Part shown: in pieces, positions 28,128 to 38,121 of the stretch
How the letters are laid out: every line of letters begins with the position of its first letter
Position numbering within the stretch: position 1 is the stretch's first letter
Assembly: GCA_023954715.1 (NCBI GenBank)
Contig: JAGSHD010000008.1
Coordinates: 62,001-126,000, forward strand
Source of the DNA: Candidatus Cloacimonadota bacterium
GTDB lineage: Bacteria > Muiribacteriota > UBA6191
DNA: 64,000 bases
Reading direction: 5' to 3'
Translations under genes and position numbers: made by a program
The notes under the pieces: generated by a model
Database searches by the model: none
What the model saw: the letters and a program-made list of their open reading frames with translations, nothing else
What the model was told of the DNA's origin: nothing

Positions 28128-30050
28128 GTGGATTTAGAAAAAGAGTTAAAAAATTATTTCGGTTTCGATCATTTTAATCAAGGTCAAAAAGAAGTTATCA
28201 CTAAAATAATGCAAGGAAAATCAGCAGCAGCTATCTTTCCTACTGGTTCTGGTAAGTCTCTATGTTATCAATTACCGTCACAATTGCTAGATAATATGAC
28301 TTTGGTTGTATCTCCACTTTTGTCTTTAATGAAAGATCAATTAGACTTTTTAAAGTCTCACAATATCAAAGCAGAGAGATTAGACTCAAGTTTATCTAAA
28401 GAAGATTATACCAAAATTTTAGAAGATGCCAGAATGGGTGAGTTAAAAGTATTGATGATTTCTGTAGAGCGCTTTAAAAATGAAAGATTTCGTAGTCATT
28501 TGAAGCGTATGAAAATCTCACTTTTAGTAATAGATGAAGCTCATTGTATTTCAGAGTGGGGCCACAATTTTCGCCCAGAGTATTTAAATATTCCTAATTA
28601 TCAAAGGCAGTTTCAGATTCCGCAAGTACTTTTATTGACTGCGACAGCAACCAAAGAGGTCGCTTTAGATATGTGCTCTAAGCTAGACGTATCTAGTGAG
28701 GATATCGTAAATACAGGGTTTTATAGAGACAATTTAGATATCGGTGTGATCCCATTAACAAACTCAAATAAAGCAGAGACCCTACTTGGCTTAATAAATC
28801 AAAAGCCAAATGCTCCTACTATTGTATATGTAACTTTGCAAAAAACTGCGGAAAACGTAGCATCTTTTTTACAATCTAATGGTATCAATGCAAAGCATTA
28901 CCATGCAGGCATGAAAAACGATGTAAGAGAGCAAGTACAAAATCAATTTATGGGTGATCATGTACAAGTAATTGTAGCCACTATCGCTTTTGGGATGGGG
29001 ATAGATAAAAGAAATATTCGTTGTGTTATTCATTTTGATTTACCAAAATCTTTAGAGTCTTATAGTCAAGAGATCGGTAGAGCCGGTCGAGATGGCTTAA
29101 AATCAGATTGTTATTTGTTGGCTTGTAAGGACTCAATAAATATTTTAGAAAACTTCGTTTATGGTGATACACCAGACCTACAAGCAATAGAAGCACTTTT
29201 AGACAAAGTTCAATCTCAAGAAGGTAAGTTACTTGAGATAAAGTCTCATGAGCTAGTTAAAGAGCTAAATATTAAAAACTTGCCTCTAAAAACTCTTTTG
29301 GTGTATTTAGGTATAGATCAATTGATTCAGCCAAAGTACACCTACTTTGAAGACTACACTTATAAGTATCTAGTAGATAAGGAGCAAATTTTAAACTCCT
29401 TTGATGATAGACGAAGAGCTTTTATCTCGTCCATTTTTGAAAATAGCCTTCATAAAAAAATATGGGCTACTATTGATATGGGTTCTATAGCTAAACACAC
29501 AGGGGATAACCGCGATAAGGTGATTACTGCTCTAGAGTATTTGAATGAAAAGTCTATGATCGAACTTCAATCGAAAAGTGCTGTTGAAGTTTATGAGATT
29601 ATCAATAGAGATTTTTCAAAGACAGAGCAAGCAGCAAAGATACATGAGTTATTTGTGAGCAAACAGGATACTAATATTCAAAAGATTCATGATCTTTTAG
29701 AGTTTTTTGAAGGGGATCAATGTATCTCGTTTCGATTAGCTTCATATTTTTCTCAATCAGTGGATGATGCAAAGTGTGGTCATTGTTCGGTATGTATGTC
29801 TGGTCCAGTTCAGTTTTCAGTAACAAAAGAGCTTCAAAATATCGATGAGTTAGATCTTTCTTCCATGTTAAAAGAGGTTCAGGTAATTCTTGCAGATAAA
29901 GTGTCCATCTCAATGTTAGTAAAATTTTTATGCGGCTTAGAGAGCCCTATCTTTACTAAACTAAAGATAAAAAAACTAGAGCATTTTGCTTGTTTAGAAA
30001 GCTACTCTGTTAGAGACGTTCAAAGAAAGGTTCAAGAAATATGGAGTTAA
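28128..30050 (+). CDS. recQ: RecQ-family ATP-dependent DNA helicase
   Basis: 640-residue superfamily 2 helicase for DNA repair. Walker A is FPTGSGKSLCYQLP; the DEAH box with the RecQ aromatic loop is VIDEAHCISEWGHNFRPEY; motif VI is QEIGRAGRDG. The zinc-binding region near the C-terminus ends in KCGHCSVC. The winged-helix part after it is short, and I see no clear HRDC domain. It begins at GTG 28128 with AGGT upstream. Its last ten bases overlap rmuC, forming a DNA-maintenance operon. Confidence 0.9.
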   Translation: MDLEKELKNYFGFDHFNQGQKEVITKIMQGKSAAAIFPTGSGKSLCYQLPSQLLDNMTLVVSPLLSLMKDQLDFLKSHNIKAERLDSSLSKEDYTKILEDARMGELKVLMISVERFKNERFRSHLKRMKISLLVIDEAHCISEWGHNFRPEYLNIPNYQRQFQIPQVLLLTATATKEVALDMCSKLDVSSEDIVNTGFYRDNLDIGVIPLTNSNKAETLLGLINQKPNAPTIVYVTLQKTAENVASFLQSNGINAKHYHAGMKNDVREQVQNQFMGDHVQVIVATIAFGMGIDKRNIRCVIHFDLPKSLESYSQEIGRAGRDGLKSDCYLLACKDSINILENFVYGDTPDLQAIEALLDKVQSQEGKLLEIKSHELVKELNIKNLPLKTLLVYLGIDQLIQPKYTYFEDYTYKYLVDKEQILNSFDDRRRAFISSIFENSLHKKIWATIDMGSIAKHTGDNRDKVITALEYLNEKSMIELQSKSAVEVYEIINRDFSKTEQAAKIHELFVSKQDTNIQKIHDLLEFFEGDQCISFRLASYFSQSVDDAKCGHCSVCMSGPVQFSVTKELQNIDELDLSSMLKEVQVILADKVSISMLVKFLCGLESPIFTKLKIKKLEHFACLESYSVRDVQRKVQEIWS

Positions 30051-31393
30051 ATCAGCAACTATTAGTAGCTATTGGCTTGCAAAGTATAGTTTTGTTAATC
30101 ATTTTGTATAAGCTTGTTTTTACCAAAAATAGCTATGAAAACACAGATGAAAAAATCTCTACTTTGATCAAAGATGAGTTTTGTAGAAATCGTGATGAGA
30201 GTAATAAAAACTTTAAAGAAAATCGACAAGAGTTAAGTCAGTCAGTGCACCAGTTGAACGAAGCAATTATCACAAAATTTGAAGAGTTCTTAGAAAAACA
30301 AAGAAGTAACTTTGCACTGTTTGAAGCAAAACAAGTAGAAAATTTTGATCGATTTCAACTTTCTCAAAAAAGATATTTTGAAGATTTACAAAACCAACAG
30401 CTAGATCGACAAAAGGACTTAAAAGAGAGTTTACGACTCATTAAAGAAGATATAGAAAAACAATTAGATAAAATGCGTATAGACAATCAATCCCAACTCA
30501 ATGAAATGAGAAAAACAGTGGATGAAAAACTAGAAACAACTCTAGAAAAACGATTAGGAGAGTCTTTTAAACTTGTTAGTGAGAGACTAGAGCAAGTTCA
30601 TAAAGGCTTAGGCGAGATGCAAACTTTAGCTAGTGGGGTAGGAGACCTGAAAAAGGTTTTATCCAATGTAAAAACGCGAGGGATCCTAGGAGAATACCAA
30701 CTAGAAACTATATTAGAGCAAATATTAACTACTTCTCAATACGAAAAAGATGTAAAAACCAAAAAGGGTAGTGGGGCTCATGTGGAGTTTGCGATCAAAC
30801 TCCCAGGGCAATCGATGAATGAGCATATTTGGCTTCCTGTTGATGCCAAATTCCCGCTTGAAACTTACTCTGCTTTACAAGATGCTTATCAATTAGGTGA
30901 TATCACTCAGATCAATTCCTTGAAAAAAGATCTATCCAAAACAATAGAAAGCTTTGCTAAAGATATTAGTGGGAAGTATATCGACCCTCCCCATACAACA
31001 GACTTTGCAATCATGTTTTTACCCATCGAAGGTTTATACGCAGAAGTTTTGAGAGAGCCTCAGTTATTTGAAAAACTGCAACGTAGCTATGGGATAACAG
31101 TAGCAGGACCAACTACACTATCTGCTTTATTAAACAGTCTACAAATGGGCTTTAGAACCTTAGCTGTTCAACGAAGATCCAGTGAAGTCTGGAAGGTGTT
31201 AAGTACTGTAAAGACGGAGTTTGTTAAGTTTTCTGATCAGTTAACCAAAGTAAATCGACAGTTAGATACAGCCAAATCCTCTTTAGATGTGCTACAAAAT
31301 ACAAGGGTCAATGTCTTAACACGCAAATTAAAAGATGTTGAAGTATTAGAGCAAGATTCAAATAATTTATTGGATTCAGTGAAAGATACTTAA
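30041..31393 (+). CDS. rmuC: RmuC-family DNA recombination protein
   Basis: 450 residues. An N-terminal membrane segment (about 6-25) is followed by a long coiled coil (about 40-190) and the nuclease-like RmuC domain (about 200-400) with GILGEYQLETILEQIL, LPVDAKFPLETYSAL and the TDFAIMFLPIEGLYAEVL segment. RmuC limits inversions at short inverted repeats and is related to restriction-type nucleases. Its start overlaps the recQ end, and its 3' end overlaps a convergent small gene by 18 bp. Confidence 0.9.
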   Translation: MELNQQLLVAIGLQSIVLLIILYKLVFTKNSYENTDEKISTLIKDEFCRNRDESNKNFKENRQELSQSVHQLNEAIITKFEEFLEKQRSNFALFEAKQVENFDRFQLSQKRYFEDLQNQQLDRQKDLKESLRLIKEDIEKQLDKMRIDNQSQLNEMRKTVDEKLETTLEKRLGESFKLVSERLEQVHKGLGEMQTLASGVGDLKKVLSNVKTRGILGEYQLETILEQILTTSQYEKDVKTKKGSGAHVEFAIKLPGQSMNEHIWLPVDAKFPLETYSALQDAYQLGDITQINSLKKDLSKTIESFAKDISGKYIDPPHTTDFAIMFLPIEGLYAEVLREPQLFEKLQRSYGITVAGPTTLSALLNSLQMGFRTLAVQRRSSEVWKVLSTVKTEFVKFSDQLTKVNRQLDTAKSSLDVLQNTRVNVLTRKLKDVEVLEQDSNNLLDSVKDT

Positions 31394-31714
31394 ATTGAGC
31401 TCAATAGGCTCACCTAGCCAGTTTAAATGCTTTGTATGATCTAGCAGATCATTTGTCGAGCACCCATGGACCAGAACACTTAATCCTTCTCTATTTTGAT
31501 CTAGCCACTTTACAAAGTCAGCTTGATTTGAGTTAAAAGCAAATTGGCAGCTCCACTTTGGGTGAGGTCCTACTAATTTTTGGTGTACTCTACCGATTTG
31601 AACATCAAAGAGCTTCTCAACTTTTTGAACTAACTCTTCAACAACAGACAAGCTGTCTTGATCAAAGTAAATATGAGCATGATAGTTGGATGATTCGCTA
31701 TAAGGTAATGTCAT
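31376..31714 (-). CDS. DOPA 4,5-dioxygenase-like family protein
   Basis: 112 residues matching the DOPA-dioxygenase family (Pfam PF08883): YHAHIYFDQDSLSV with the conserved HAH, then HQKLVGPHPKWSCQFAF and a third His in VLVHGCSTNDLLDHT. These histidines bind Fe(II) in characterised members, where the enzyme cleaves catechols; bacterial members mostly have no known substrate. The 3' end overlaps the convergent rmuC gene by 18 bases. Single gene. Confidence 0.85.
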   Translation of the reverse strand: MTLPYSESSNYHAHIYFDQDSLSVVEELVQKVEKLFDVQIGRVHQKLVGPHPKWSCQFAFNSNQADFVKWLDQNREGLSVLVHGCSTNDLLDHTKHLNWLGEPIELNLSIFH

Positions 31715-31741
31715 GGTGTTATCCTATTTTGGTATGAATAA

Positions 31742-31772
31742 TAAAAACGCCCAATACAATGTATTAGGCGTA
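31742..31772 (-). terminator. terminator of the PepF gene
   Basis: Hairpin ACGCC-TAATACA / TGTATTGGGCGT read on the minus strand, followed by TTTTTAT. It lies just downstream of the oligoendopeptidase stop at 31799. Confidence 0.75.
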
Positions 31773-31798
31773 AGTTTAATTATAAAGGTTTTAAAATT

Positions 31799-33592
31799 TT
31801 ACTTTTTAACCAAAGTTTCTAACTCATCTACATATTCAGAGACAAAGTCAAAGCCTGATTGTAAAAACTCCGGGTCATGAATATCTAAGTCTAGATGGTC
31901 TTTTAAAAGATCAGATAACTCAGCAGATCCTCCCGCTTTAAGTAACTCTAAATAGCCTGGTAAAAACCCTTCTTTATCTTGTCTGTATTTTTGAAAGAGT
32001 GCCAAAACAACCAACATACTCATGGAGTAAGTCCAACAATAAAAAGGCACATGAAACATGTGAGGAATAATCGACCAAGCATATTTTTCAAGTTCTGGAG
32101 TTTTGATGGTATCTGCGTTTCTTGCTATAACTAAGTCATACCAAATTTTGTTAATATCATCAGAAGATAATGCCTTTGATAAAGACTCTTTGTGACATTT
32201 AAATTCAAACTCTGAGATCATCGTTTGACGAAACAATACAGATACTAAAGACCCGATTTGCTCGTCTAAAACTAAAATTTTATCTTCATCAGACAGTTCA
32301 TCGTGATCTAACAAGTAATCTAATAATATAAGCTCATTTAATTGAGAAGCAGTCTCAGCACTTACTAAAGTACAACCGTGGTATAAAGGGGATTGTGCAT
32401 CAGCATATAAACTTTGATGGACAGCGTGTCCCATTTCGTGTGCTAGAGTAAACATACTATCATAGTCATCTTGATAGCTCATTAAGATATAAGAGCCGTG
32501 CTCTCCTGTTCCCATGCAATATGCACCAGATTGTTTACCATCCATTGGTAGAGTATCTACTTTATTTTGAGCAAAAATATCCTGAGCTAATTGAGCATAT
32601 TCTGGTGAAAATTCAACTAACGAATCAAGTAACCACTTTTTAGCCTGATCATAAGGAACATTGATCTTTTTATCAGATAAAGGAGCACCAAAATCAGCAT
32701 AAGTATACTCATCAAGATTTAATAATTTCTTTTTTAGTGAGTGATACTTTCTGAATAGAGCTACATTTTTGTGGGATACATCAAAAAGGTTTTCAATATC
32801 TTGTGGAGTCACTTCTTGATTTAAGCTAGAGCTAGTCATTACATGATCAGCTTTTCGTAACTTGCTTAAGTCCGTTTGATAACAACCAATAACATTTTTA
32901 TAAGTATATGAGAAAAATGGATTTTGCTCTTTATAAGTTTCTAATCGTCTATTTTTTAAAGCCATTCTAGTGTTTTGATCAGGATGAGACATTAAGGCTT
33001 TAATCTTAGATTCAGTAAGTTTTACTTCTTTACCATCGATTTCTAAAGTACCAAAGTCCATTCTAGATTCGATTTCATCATAAAATCTTGACCAAGCTCC
33101 TCCAGCATAGGGAGAGAAAGAGTGAATCACTTTTTCCTCTTCATCATTTAGAGTTAATTTACGGCCTTTAGAAATACTTGTAAGTAAGTTTTTCCATTTA
33201 GAGATCTCTTTATCGTTGAGTAACTTATCAAATGAATCTTCATCCATCTTTTTAAGGCTGTTAAAAAATTGAGAGTGACCAATAGTAATATCATTTATAA
33301 ATAATTGCTGACTTTGAAAAAATGCTTGGGCTGTACTATCTTTCAATTTAGTGTCTTTATTTAACATAGAAAAAGCAAAGAGCTTTCTGATGTTTCTTGA
33401 TACGTCTTCACAGATTTCAAATGATTCATTCAATTCACAAGAAGATATCGTACAATCTTTTATTTTTGTGGTAAATGGGGCAAGTTTCTCTATGTTTTGT
33501 TTTAAAGTAACTTTGTCATTTTCAATGTTTGGATCTTCAAGACCACTGTAGATCGTAGTAATATCCCATTTTGCAAAATTAGTGTTTTCCAT
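31799..33592 (-). CDS. pepF: oligoendopeptidase F (M3 family)
   Basis: 597-residue cytoplasmic zinc peptidase that degrades short peptides. The catalytic motif TLAHEMGHAVHQ has HEMGH at residues 385-389, followed by the glutamate motif LVSAETASQLNE. The N-terminal domain KWDITTIYSGLEDPNIE is typical of PepF. Unlike the other M3 enzyme of this window it has no signal peptide, so the two act in different compartments. Single gene, with its own terminator at 31742-31772. Confidence 0.93.
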   Translation of the reverse strand: MENTNFAKWDITTIYSGLEDPNIENDKVTLKQNIEKLAPFTTKIKDCTISSCELNESFEICEDVSRNIRKLFAFSMLNKDTKLKDSTAQAFFQSQQLFINDITIGHSQFFNSLKKMDEDSFDKLLNDKEISKWKNLLTSISKGRKLTLNDEEEKVIHSFSPYAGGAWSRFYDEIESRMDFGTLEIDGKEVKLTESKIKALMSHPDQNTRMALKNRRLETYKEQNPFFSYTYKNVIGCYQTDLSKLRKADHVMTSSSLNQEVTPQDIENLFDVSHKNVALFRKYHSLKKKLLNLDEYTYADFGAPLSDKKINVPYDQAKKWLLDSLVEFSPEYAQLAQDIFAQNKVDTLPMDGKQSGAYCMGTGEHGSYILMSYQDDYDSMFTLAHEMGHAVHQSLYADAQSPLYHGCTLVSAETASQLNELILLDYLLDHDELSDEDKILVLDEQIGSLVSVLFRQTMISEFEFKCHKESLSKALSSDDINKIWYDLVIARNADTIKTPELEKYAWSIIPHMFHVPFYCWTYSMSMLVVLALFQKYRQDKEGFLPGYLELLKAGGSAELSDLLKDHLDLDIHDPEFLQSGFDFVSEYVDELETLVKK

Positions 33593-33799
33593 TTGCTTCC
33601 TTTTTTAGCTAAGATTTAAACTGGTTTTGAACCATTCGTAATGACTATATAATAGTAGGATTACTTATTTTTTAGGTTCAAGTAAGAGCTTGAATTCTTT
33701 AAAAATTCATTATTAACTATATTGTATTATCTAATTTTTTAGTCTTTTGCAATGGAAGTCACGAATGGCTCACATTACAATGCTTGTAAAAACCTGTCT

Positions 33800-34387
33800 T
33801 TAGGACTTTTTTAGAAGGCAATTCAACCAAAACTCATGGCTTCGTTCTGGTCTTCGATCTTCTTGCTTATAAATTTGGATAATCTCAAAGAGTTTATGTT
33901 GATGGATAAATTCAGTGAAAGAGTTTTCAGTAAAGTTATAAAAGCTTCGTTGGCCTTTAAGGGTCTGTCCTTCTCCATATTTATAGGAGCAATAAAGTAT
34001 ACCATTTGGCTTGAGTGCATTAAATAATCGTTGAAAAACTTGTATATGGTCTTCATGGGATACATGAAGTAGGGAGGCATTAGCCCAAATAGCATCAAAT
34101 TTAGCTATCCAATTGATATCTTCAAAGCTCATTTTTAAAATATTAATATTAAATTGGGTCTTAGCAATTTTTTGAAAATCTTCTATAGGATCTATGCTGA
34201 CAACTTCAAAGCCCTTTTTTAAGAAGTGGTTAGAGTCACGCCCTGTACCACATCCAGCATCTAAAATTTTCGCTTGATTTTGTAGGAGCTTTAAAAATAT
34301 ACTCCAATTATCAAATAACTCTAGACCGATGGTATCTTTAGTAAAATCGGCTATATTTTCTTTATAAAATTTTAAACTTGAACTCAT
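33800..34387 (-). CDS. class I SAM-dependent methyltransferase
   Basis: 195 residues. Motif I is AKILDAGCGTGRDSNHFLKKG, followed by the strand-2 acidic end VVSIDPI, motif II AKFDAIWANASLLH and motif III LKPNGILYCSYKYG. It is compact, close to the TehB/Methyltransf_11 group; the RHEFWLN-type C-terminus (SHEFWLNCLLKK) resembles small-molecule methylases. Substrate unknown. Single gene, divergent from the clostripain-type protease. Confidence 0.85.
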   Translation of the reverse strand: MSSSLKFYKENIADFTKDTIGLELFDNWSIFLKLLQNQAKILDAGCGTGRDSNHFLKKGFEVVSIDPIEDFQKIAKTQFNINILKMSFEDINWIAKFDAIWANASLLHVSHEDHIQVFQRLFNALKPNGILYCSYKYGEGQTLKGQRSFYNFTENSFTEFIHQHKLFEIIQIYKQEDRRPERSHEFWLNCLLKKS

Positions 34388-34560
34388 TACTCCACTTTAC
34401 GATTTTTTGGTATGAAAGGCATTTAGTTTTGAATTTGGGTAAGTCTTTTTTGTGGTATAGATAAAAGTCCCAAAAACTTTATTACTTTTGATAAAATAGA
34501 GAAACCTTTGTGCGGCTTAGGCGTATTATAGTCTGTAATAGATAATATATTGGAGAAATA

Positions 34561-35832
34561 ATGTTAAAAAAAGTATTGTTTGGTGCTGTATGCGCAGGGC
34601 TTTTGCAGACACAGGGCTTTAGCCAAGATGTAAAAAAATGGGCATTTTATGGGTATTTTGTTGGAGATGATAAAACAGCAAGCCTTGAAACATCTCAAGT
34701 AAGGGATATTATAGAGCTAAAAAACGGTCTAAGAGCAAATAATGCTCATGTGGTTGTTCAACATGATCGCTCTGATAAGACAAACAGTACTTTAAAAAGT
34801 TTTTACCATGATCCTAATTACTCCGGTGTATCTCGATATGAGATAGGCTTAGATGGAATTTCTTCTGTTAAAAAAATTGGTGAAAAAAACATGGGAGATG
34901 CTCAGACTTTCTTTAACTTTTTAGACTGGTCGATGCAAAACTACCCCGCCGAAAATGTTGTTCTTACAGTCAATGCTCATGGTTCAGGAATCTTATCTTG
35001 GTCTGGGCCTACTAGCGTTAGAGATAATAAATCTTATGATGATGTTAATTTAGATACAAACCCATTTGATCCCTTTGTTGGTTATGATCACACAGGCGAC
35101 AGTTTAACTATTATAGAGTTCAAACGAGTGCTGGAAGAGATTAAAACAAAATACCCACAATCTAAGATTCGAGTTATCATTTTTGATGCTTGTTTGTCTG
35201 AAGGTGTAGAAGTAATGTCTGATTTAAAAGATGTTACTGATGTTGTTATTGGTTCTGCTACTACTATTCCTGGCACAGGAATGGATTATAAAGCAGTTAC
35301 TCAAGCAATGACAAGCAATGTAGATGAGGTTGTATTGGCTAAGCATGTTGCAGAAGCTTTTATTGATTCAGTGGGTAATAACAATTTGATTTCTGTATAT
35401 CATCTTGGTTCAATGCATGTGTTTGAGCAAAAGTTAGATGCGTTTTCTGATGCATTGATCAACGCTATGGACACTCATCATAAAAAAGGTATACGAGGCC
35501 TAAGAAACTACACAGACAATTATTGGGATATTTATAGCATAGCAAGTTCTATTCGTTCTGGTAATTCAGACTTGGGTAGTGACTCTACTTTGGTAAACGC
35601 AGCAACTGAGATGATGATTGCACAAAAAGAAATGAATCTCGTAACATGGACAAAGGGGGACTGGAAAGGCACAATGGGTCTATCCATTTTTTGGCCAGAT
35701 AGAGATACCTATAAGAAATATAGAGATTTCTATAAAAAGTTGAGTTTCTCCAAAAACCATAGATGGGATGAGTTTTTAGATAGATTCATCTTAAATAAAA
35801 GACCAGCGATATTTGATCAACTATACAAATAG
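34561..35832 (+). CDS. secreted clostripain-family (C11) cysteine peptidase
   Basis: 423 residues. A signal peptide (MLKKVLFGAVCAGLLQTQG, cleavage near FSQD) is followed by the C11 caspase-like fold. The catalytic His is in VVLTVNAHGSGILSW (H140) and the catalytic Cys in IIFDACLSEGVEV (C211). Enzymes of this family cut after Arg or Lys. The protein has no extra binding domain. It is a single gene with a good bidirectional terminator at 35903-35941. Probably an exported digestive or processing protease. Confidence 0.88.
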   Translation: MLKKVLFGAVCAGLLQTQGFSQDVKKWAFYGYFVGDDKTASLETSQVRDIIELKNGLRANNAHVVVQHDRSDKTNSTLKSFYHDPNYSGVSRYEIGLDGISSVKKIGEKNMGDAQTFFNFLDWSMQNYPAENVVLTVNAHGSGILSWSGPTSVRDNKSYDDVNLDTNPFDPFVGYDHTGDSLTIIEFKRVLEEIKTKYPQSKIRVIIFDACLSEGVEVMSDLKDVTDVVIGSATTIPGTGMDYKAVTQAMTSNVDEVVLAKHVAEAFIDSVGNNNLISVYHLGSMHVFEQKLDAFSDALINAMDTHHKKGIRGLRNYTDNYWDIYSIASSIRSGNSDLGSDSTLVNAATEMMIAQKEMNLVTWTKGDWKGTMGLSIFWPDRDTYKKYRDFYKKLSFSKNHRWDEFLDRFILNKRPAIFDQLYK

Positions 35833-35902
35833 ACTGATCTTGGGTTTTTTGATCTACGGATGACTAAGCCCTTTATAAGTATAGTCATTTGTTCAAAGAT
35901 AT

Positions 35903-35941
35903 AAAAAACTCCCTTAACATTAGTATGTTAAGGGAGTTTTT
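35903..35941. terminator. bidirectional terminator between the C11 protease and the methyltransferase gene
   Basis: AAAAAACTCCCTTAACAT / ATGTTAAGGGAGTTTTT, a perfect stem of about 17 bp with a four-base loop TAGT. The genes on either side are convergent. Confidence 0.9.
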
Positions 35942-35953
35942 GATTTTAAAGAA

Positions 35954-37927
35954 CTATATAGAAGAGTTAAACTCTGACTCGTTTTCGTATCCATGTACCT
36001 TTAGAGTTTCTTGAAAATCTGTAAAGTTAGGACCATGGTCTTCGATACAGATATCTAGTTCTGTAAGTTTATCACTATGCTTCTTTAATAGATCAAAGGA
36101 CTCCCATCTTTCATCAAAAAACCTCACTTTATGAAACAATAATTGAGGATGTTTGATTTCAGCGTAATCAAATACTTTTACTTTTTGATAGGCTAAATTT
36201 ACCTTTACTCGGAGTTCAAGTTTAGGAAGCAGGTCATTATAAAAGTCAGAATACTTCATCAAACTTAATTTACTAGACTCCTTGTGAATCTTAATTAAAT
36301 CAAAGTCTGATATATTACCCAAGAGTCTTTCACAGCATCCAACATAGATCCGTAAAACAGGATGTAACTGATCGTGTTGATCCATACGAACATAAAGTGA
36401 TTTCTCATCTTTAAATCCTATCTCACTTTGAGTACATAAAGTTGAAATAACTTGCGGGTCAGCAACCGAGTACAATAGGCTCAATGCTTGTTGATGAGCG
36501 ACATCATATTCGTCTAAAAAGTACTCAATGTCATTGATAATAGACTCATCAATTTCATCTTTTGGAAGTCTTTGATTAAAGTTAGCCACGGCTAGATAGA
36601 CAAGTAGGTCTTTTCGTTTTATATCATAGGCTTTATCAAAAGATAACTCACCAACCTCTGCCTTATAGATTCGTTGAACCTGCTCAGCTGAGCCTACTTC
36701 TTTGATTGTTTCTTCAAGTTTAGAAAACTCACTTACAAGGGGCGGTCTACCGAGTTGATTAGTAAGAGTTAACAGGTCTTTAAGGTCTTGAGAGTAGTTA
36801 ATCTTAGAAAAGTCATGAGAAAAATTACTAATGGATCGGATACATGCTTTTTTTAAAATATCTTGGTGCATTTCTTTATTTTTTAGAACATAAAAAATTC
36901 CGATCCCAGCAGCAATAACGTAACAAGTGCCTAGGGTGTCTTCAATAAACTGTTTAAAGTCATTTTGAGTATAAAACTTTTTGAAGTTACTATCTTGTGT
37001 AATCACTCCATCTCCATAAGCCTGAAGCCTAGAAGCTGAAGAAGTACTTTGAACATCACAAGAAACCACAAAAATAGACTTACAGTATTTGTAGGCAGTT
37101 TGTAAAGTTTTTGAACGTAAAATAGGGTCTTCGATATTAGAAAGGGTATCCCCTAAGTGGACAATATCAGCCTTTTTTCGCGACCCTTTTGGCTTTGTTT
37201 TAGGATCCCATCCATAAGATTTAAGGCCAAGTATTTGTAAACCTTGTAGATCATATTCATTGCCACAATGATAGTCCATGATGGTAATCTTATCTTGAAT
37301 TAAAGAGTTTTCAAACAGACATAGTAAAGACTTTGAAAAGCCATAGTTTAAAATAGCGTCTCGGTGCTGGTAATTAATTTGTCTAGTACCTGTAGGCTTG
37401 GTATGTTGAGGCTCAGGTAGGAGAGTGATCTCATGTTGGTCAATTTTAATGTTGGCCACACTAACTATTAGATCCCAAACCTTCTGATGTTTTATATGGT
37501 CTAATGCAATATTTATTTTGTGTGACAATAAAGACTCAGTAAATTGAGAGAAGTCTTTAAATAAACTGTTTTTTGGAGATAAAGTTAGCTCTTTTTGCAA
37601 CAAGATAGTAGGGTTTAAGGACTTAGAATAAGATAACTTTTGAACACTTCCGTTTGCTAAATTAATATGAATCGCTTCTAATAATTTTGGTACTGCATGA
37701 TCCTTAAAGTTTTGATACTTTTGAAAACAAATTTTATATTGGTCTAAATGTAGTTTTAACACATTAAAGGATGGATCGACTTTTAACTTATTTTTTAAAG
37801 TGTTAACTAGCTGAGAGCCATTTGATTTCAATTCATCAAAGTCTTGAGCATAGATTAAAATAGCGTCATTAGATTTTTTACCAAATGAAAGGGCTTCGAG
37901 TTCGGTTTTAAAACTTGTAAAGTTCAT
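35954..37927 (-). CDS. DNA phosphorothioation-associated putative methyltransferase (Dnd-related family)
   Basis: 657 residues. The middle third matches the methyltransferase family linked to dnd phosphorothioation loci: SYGWDPKTKPKGSRKKADIV, LGDTLSNIEDPILRSKTLQ, AYGDGVITQDSNFKKFYTQ (303-321) and AAGIGIFYVLKN. The SAM-binding loop is altered: IMDYHCGNEYDLQ (217-228), where the family has DYGCGxGxD, so catalytic competence is doubtful. The N-terminal 170 and C-terminal 290 residues are not recognised. No dnd, dpt or ssp genes are adjacent; the gene stands alone between a protease and the MEMO fusion. It could act with a remote locus or on another substrate. Confidence 0.75.
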   Translation of the reverse strand: MNFTSFKTELEALSFGKKSNDAILIYAQDFDELKSNGSQLVNTLKNKLKVDPSFNVLKLHLDQYKICFQKYQNFKDHAVPKLLEAIHINLANGSVQKLSYSKSLNPTILLQKELTLSPKNSLFKDFSQFTESLLSHKINIALDHIKHQKVWDLIVSVANIKIDQHEITLLPEPQHTKPTGTRQINYQHRDAILNYGFSKSLLCLFENSLIQDKITIMDYHCGNEYDLQGLQILGLKSYGWDPKTKPKGSRKKADIVHLGDTLSNIEDPILRSKTLQTAYKYCKSIFVVSCDVQSTSSASRLQAYGDGVITQDSNFKKFYTQNDFKQFIEDTLGTCYVIAAGIGIFYVLKNKEMHQDILKKACIRSISNFSHDFSKINYSQDLKDLLTLTNQLGRPPLVSEFSKLEETIKEVGSAEQVQRIYKAEVGELSFDKAYDIKRKDLLVYLAVANFNQRLPKDEIDESIINDIEYFLDEYDVAHQQALSLLYSVADPQVISTLCTQSEIGFKDEKSLYVRMDQHDQLHPVLRIYVGCCERLLGNISDFDLIKIHKESSKLSLMKYSDFYNDLLPKLELRVKVNLAYQKVKVFDYAEIKHPQLLFHKVRFFDERWESFDLLKKHSDKLTELDICIEDHGPNFTDFQETLKVHGYENESEFNSSI

Positions 37928-38121
37928 AATATATTTGGGGTTTCCTGTAGTTGTATTATATGATTTGTACGATAACTATGAATCTATAATAGTGCTTTTT
38001 TATTTACTGGATAAAGTGTAGTAACAATTCCAAAAAAAAACTACGTATGCTCAAAATTTAGACTAGTTTTTAAATTTATTTTAGAGCTTAGAGGACTATT
38101 TTTTAATAATAGGGGGGTATC

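Noticed and set aside
35954-37927. Phosphorothioation defence island
   Set aside because: No dnd, dpt, ssp or restriction genes next to the methyltransferase.
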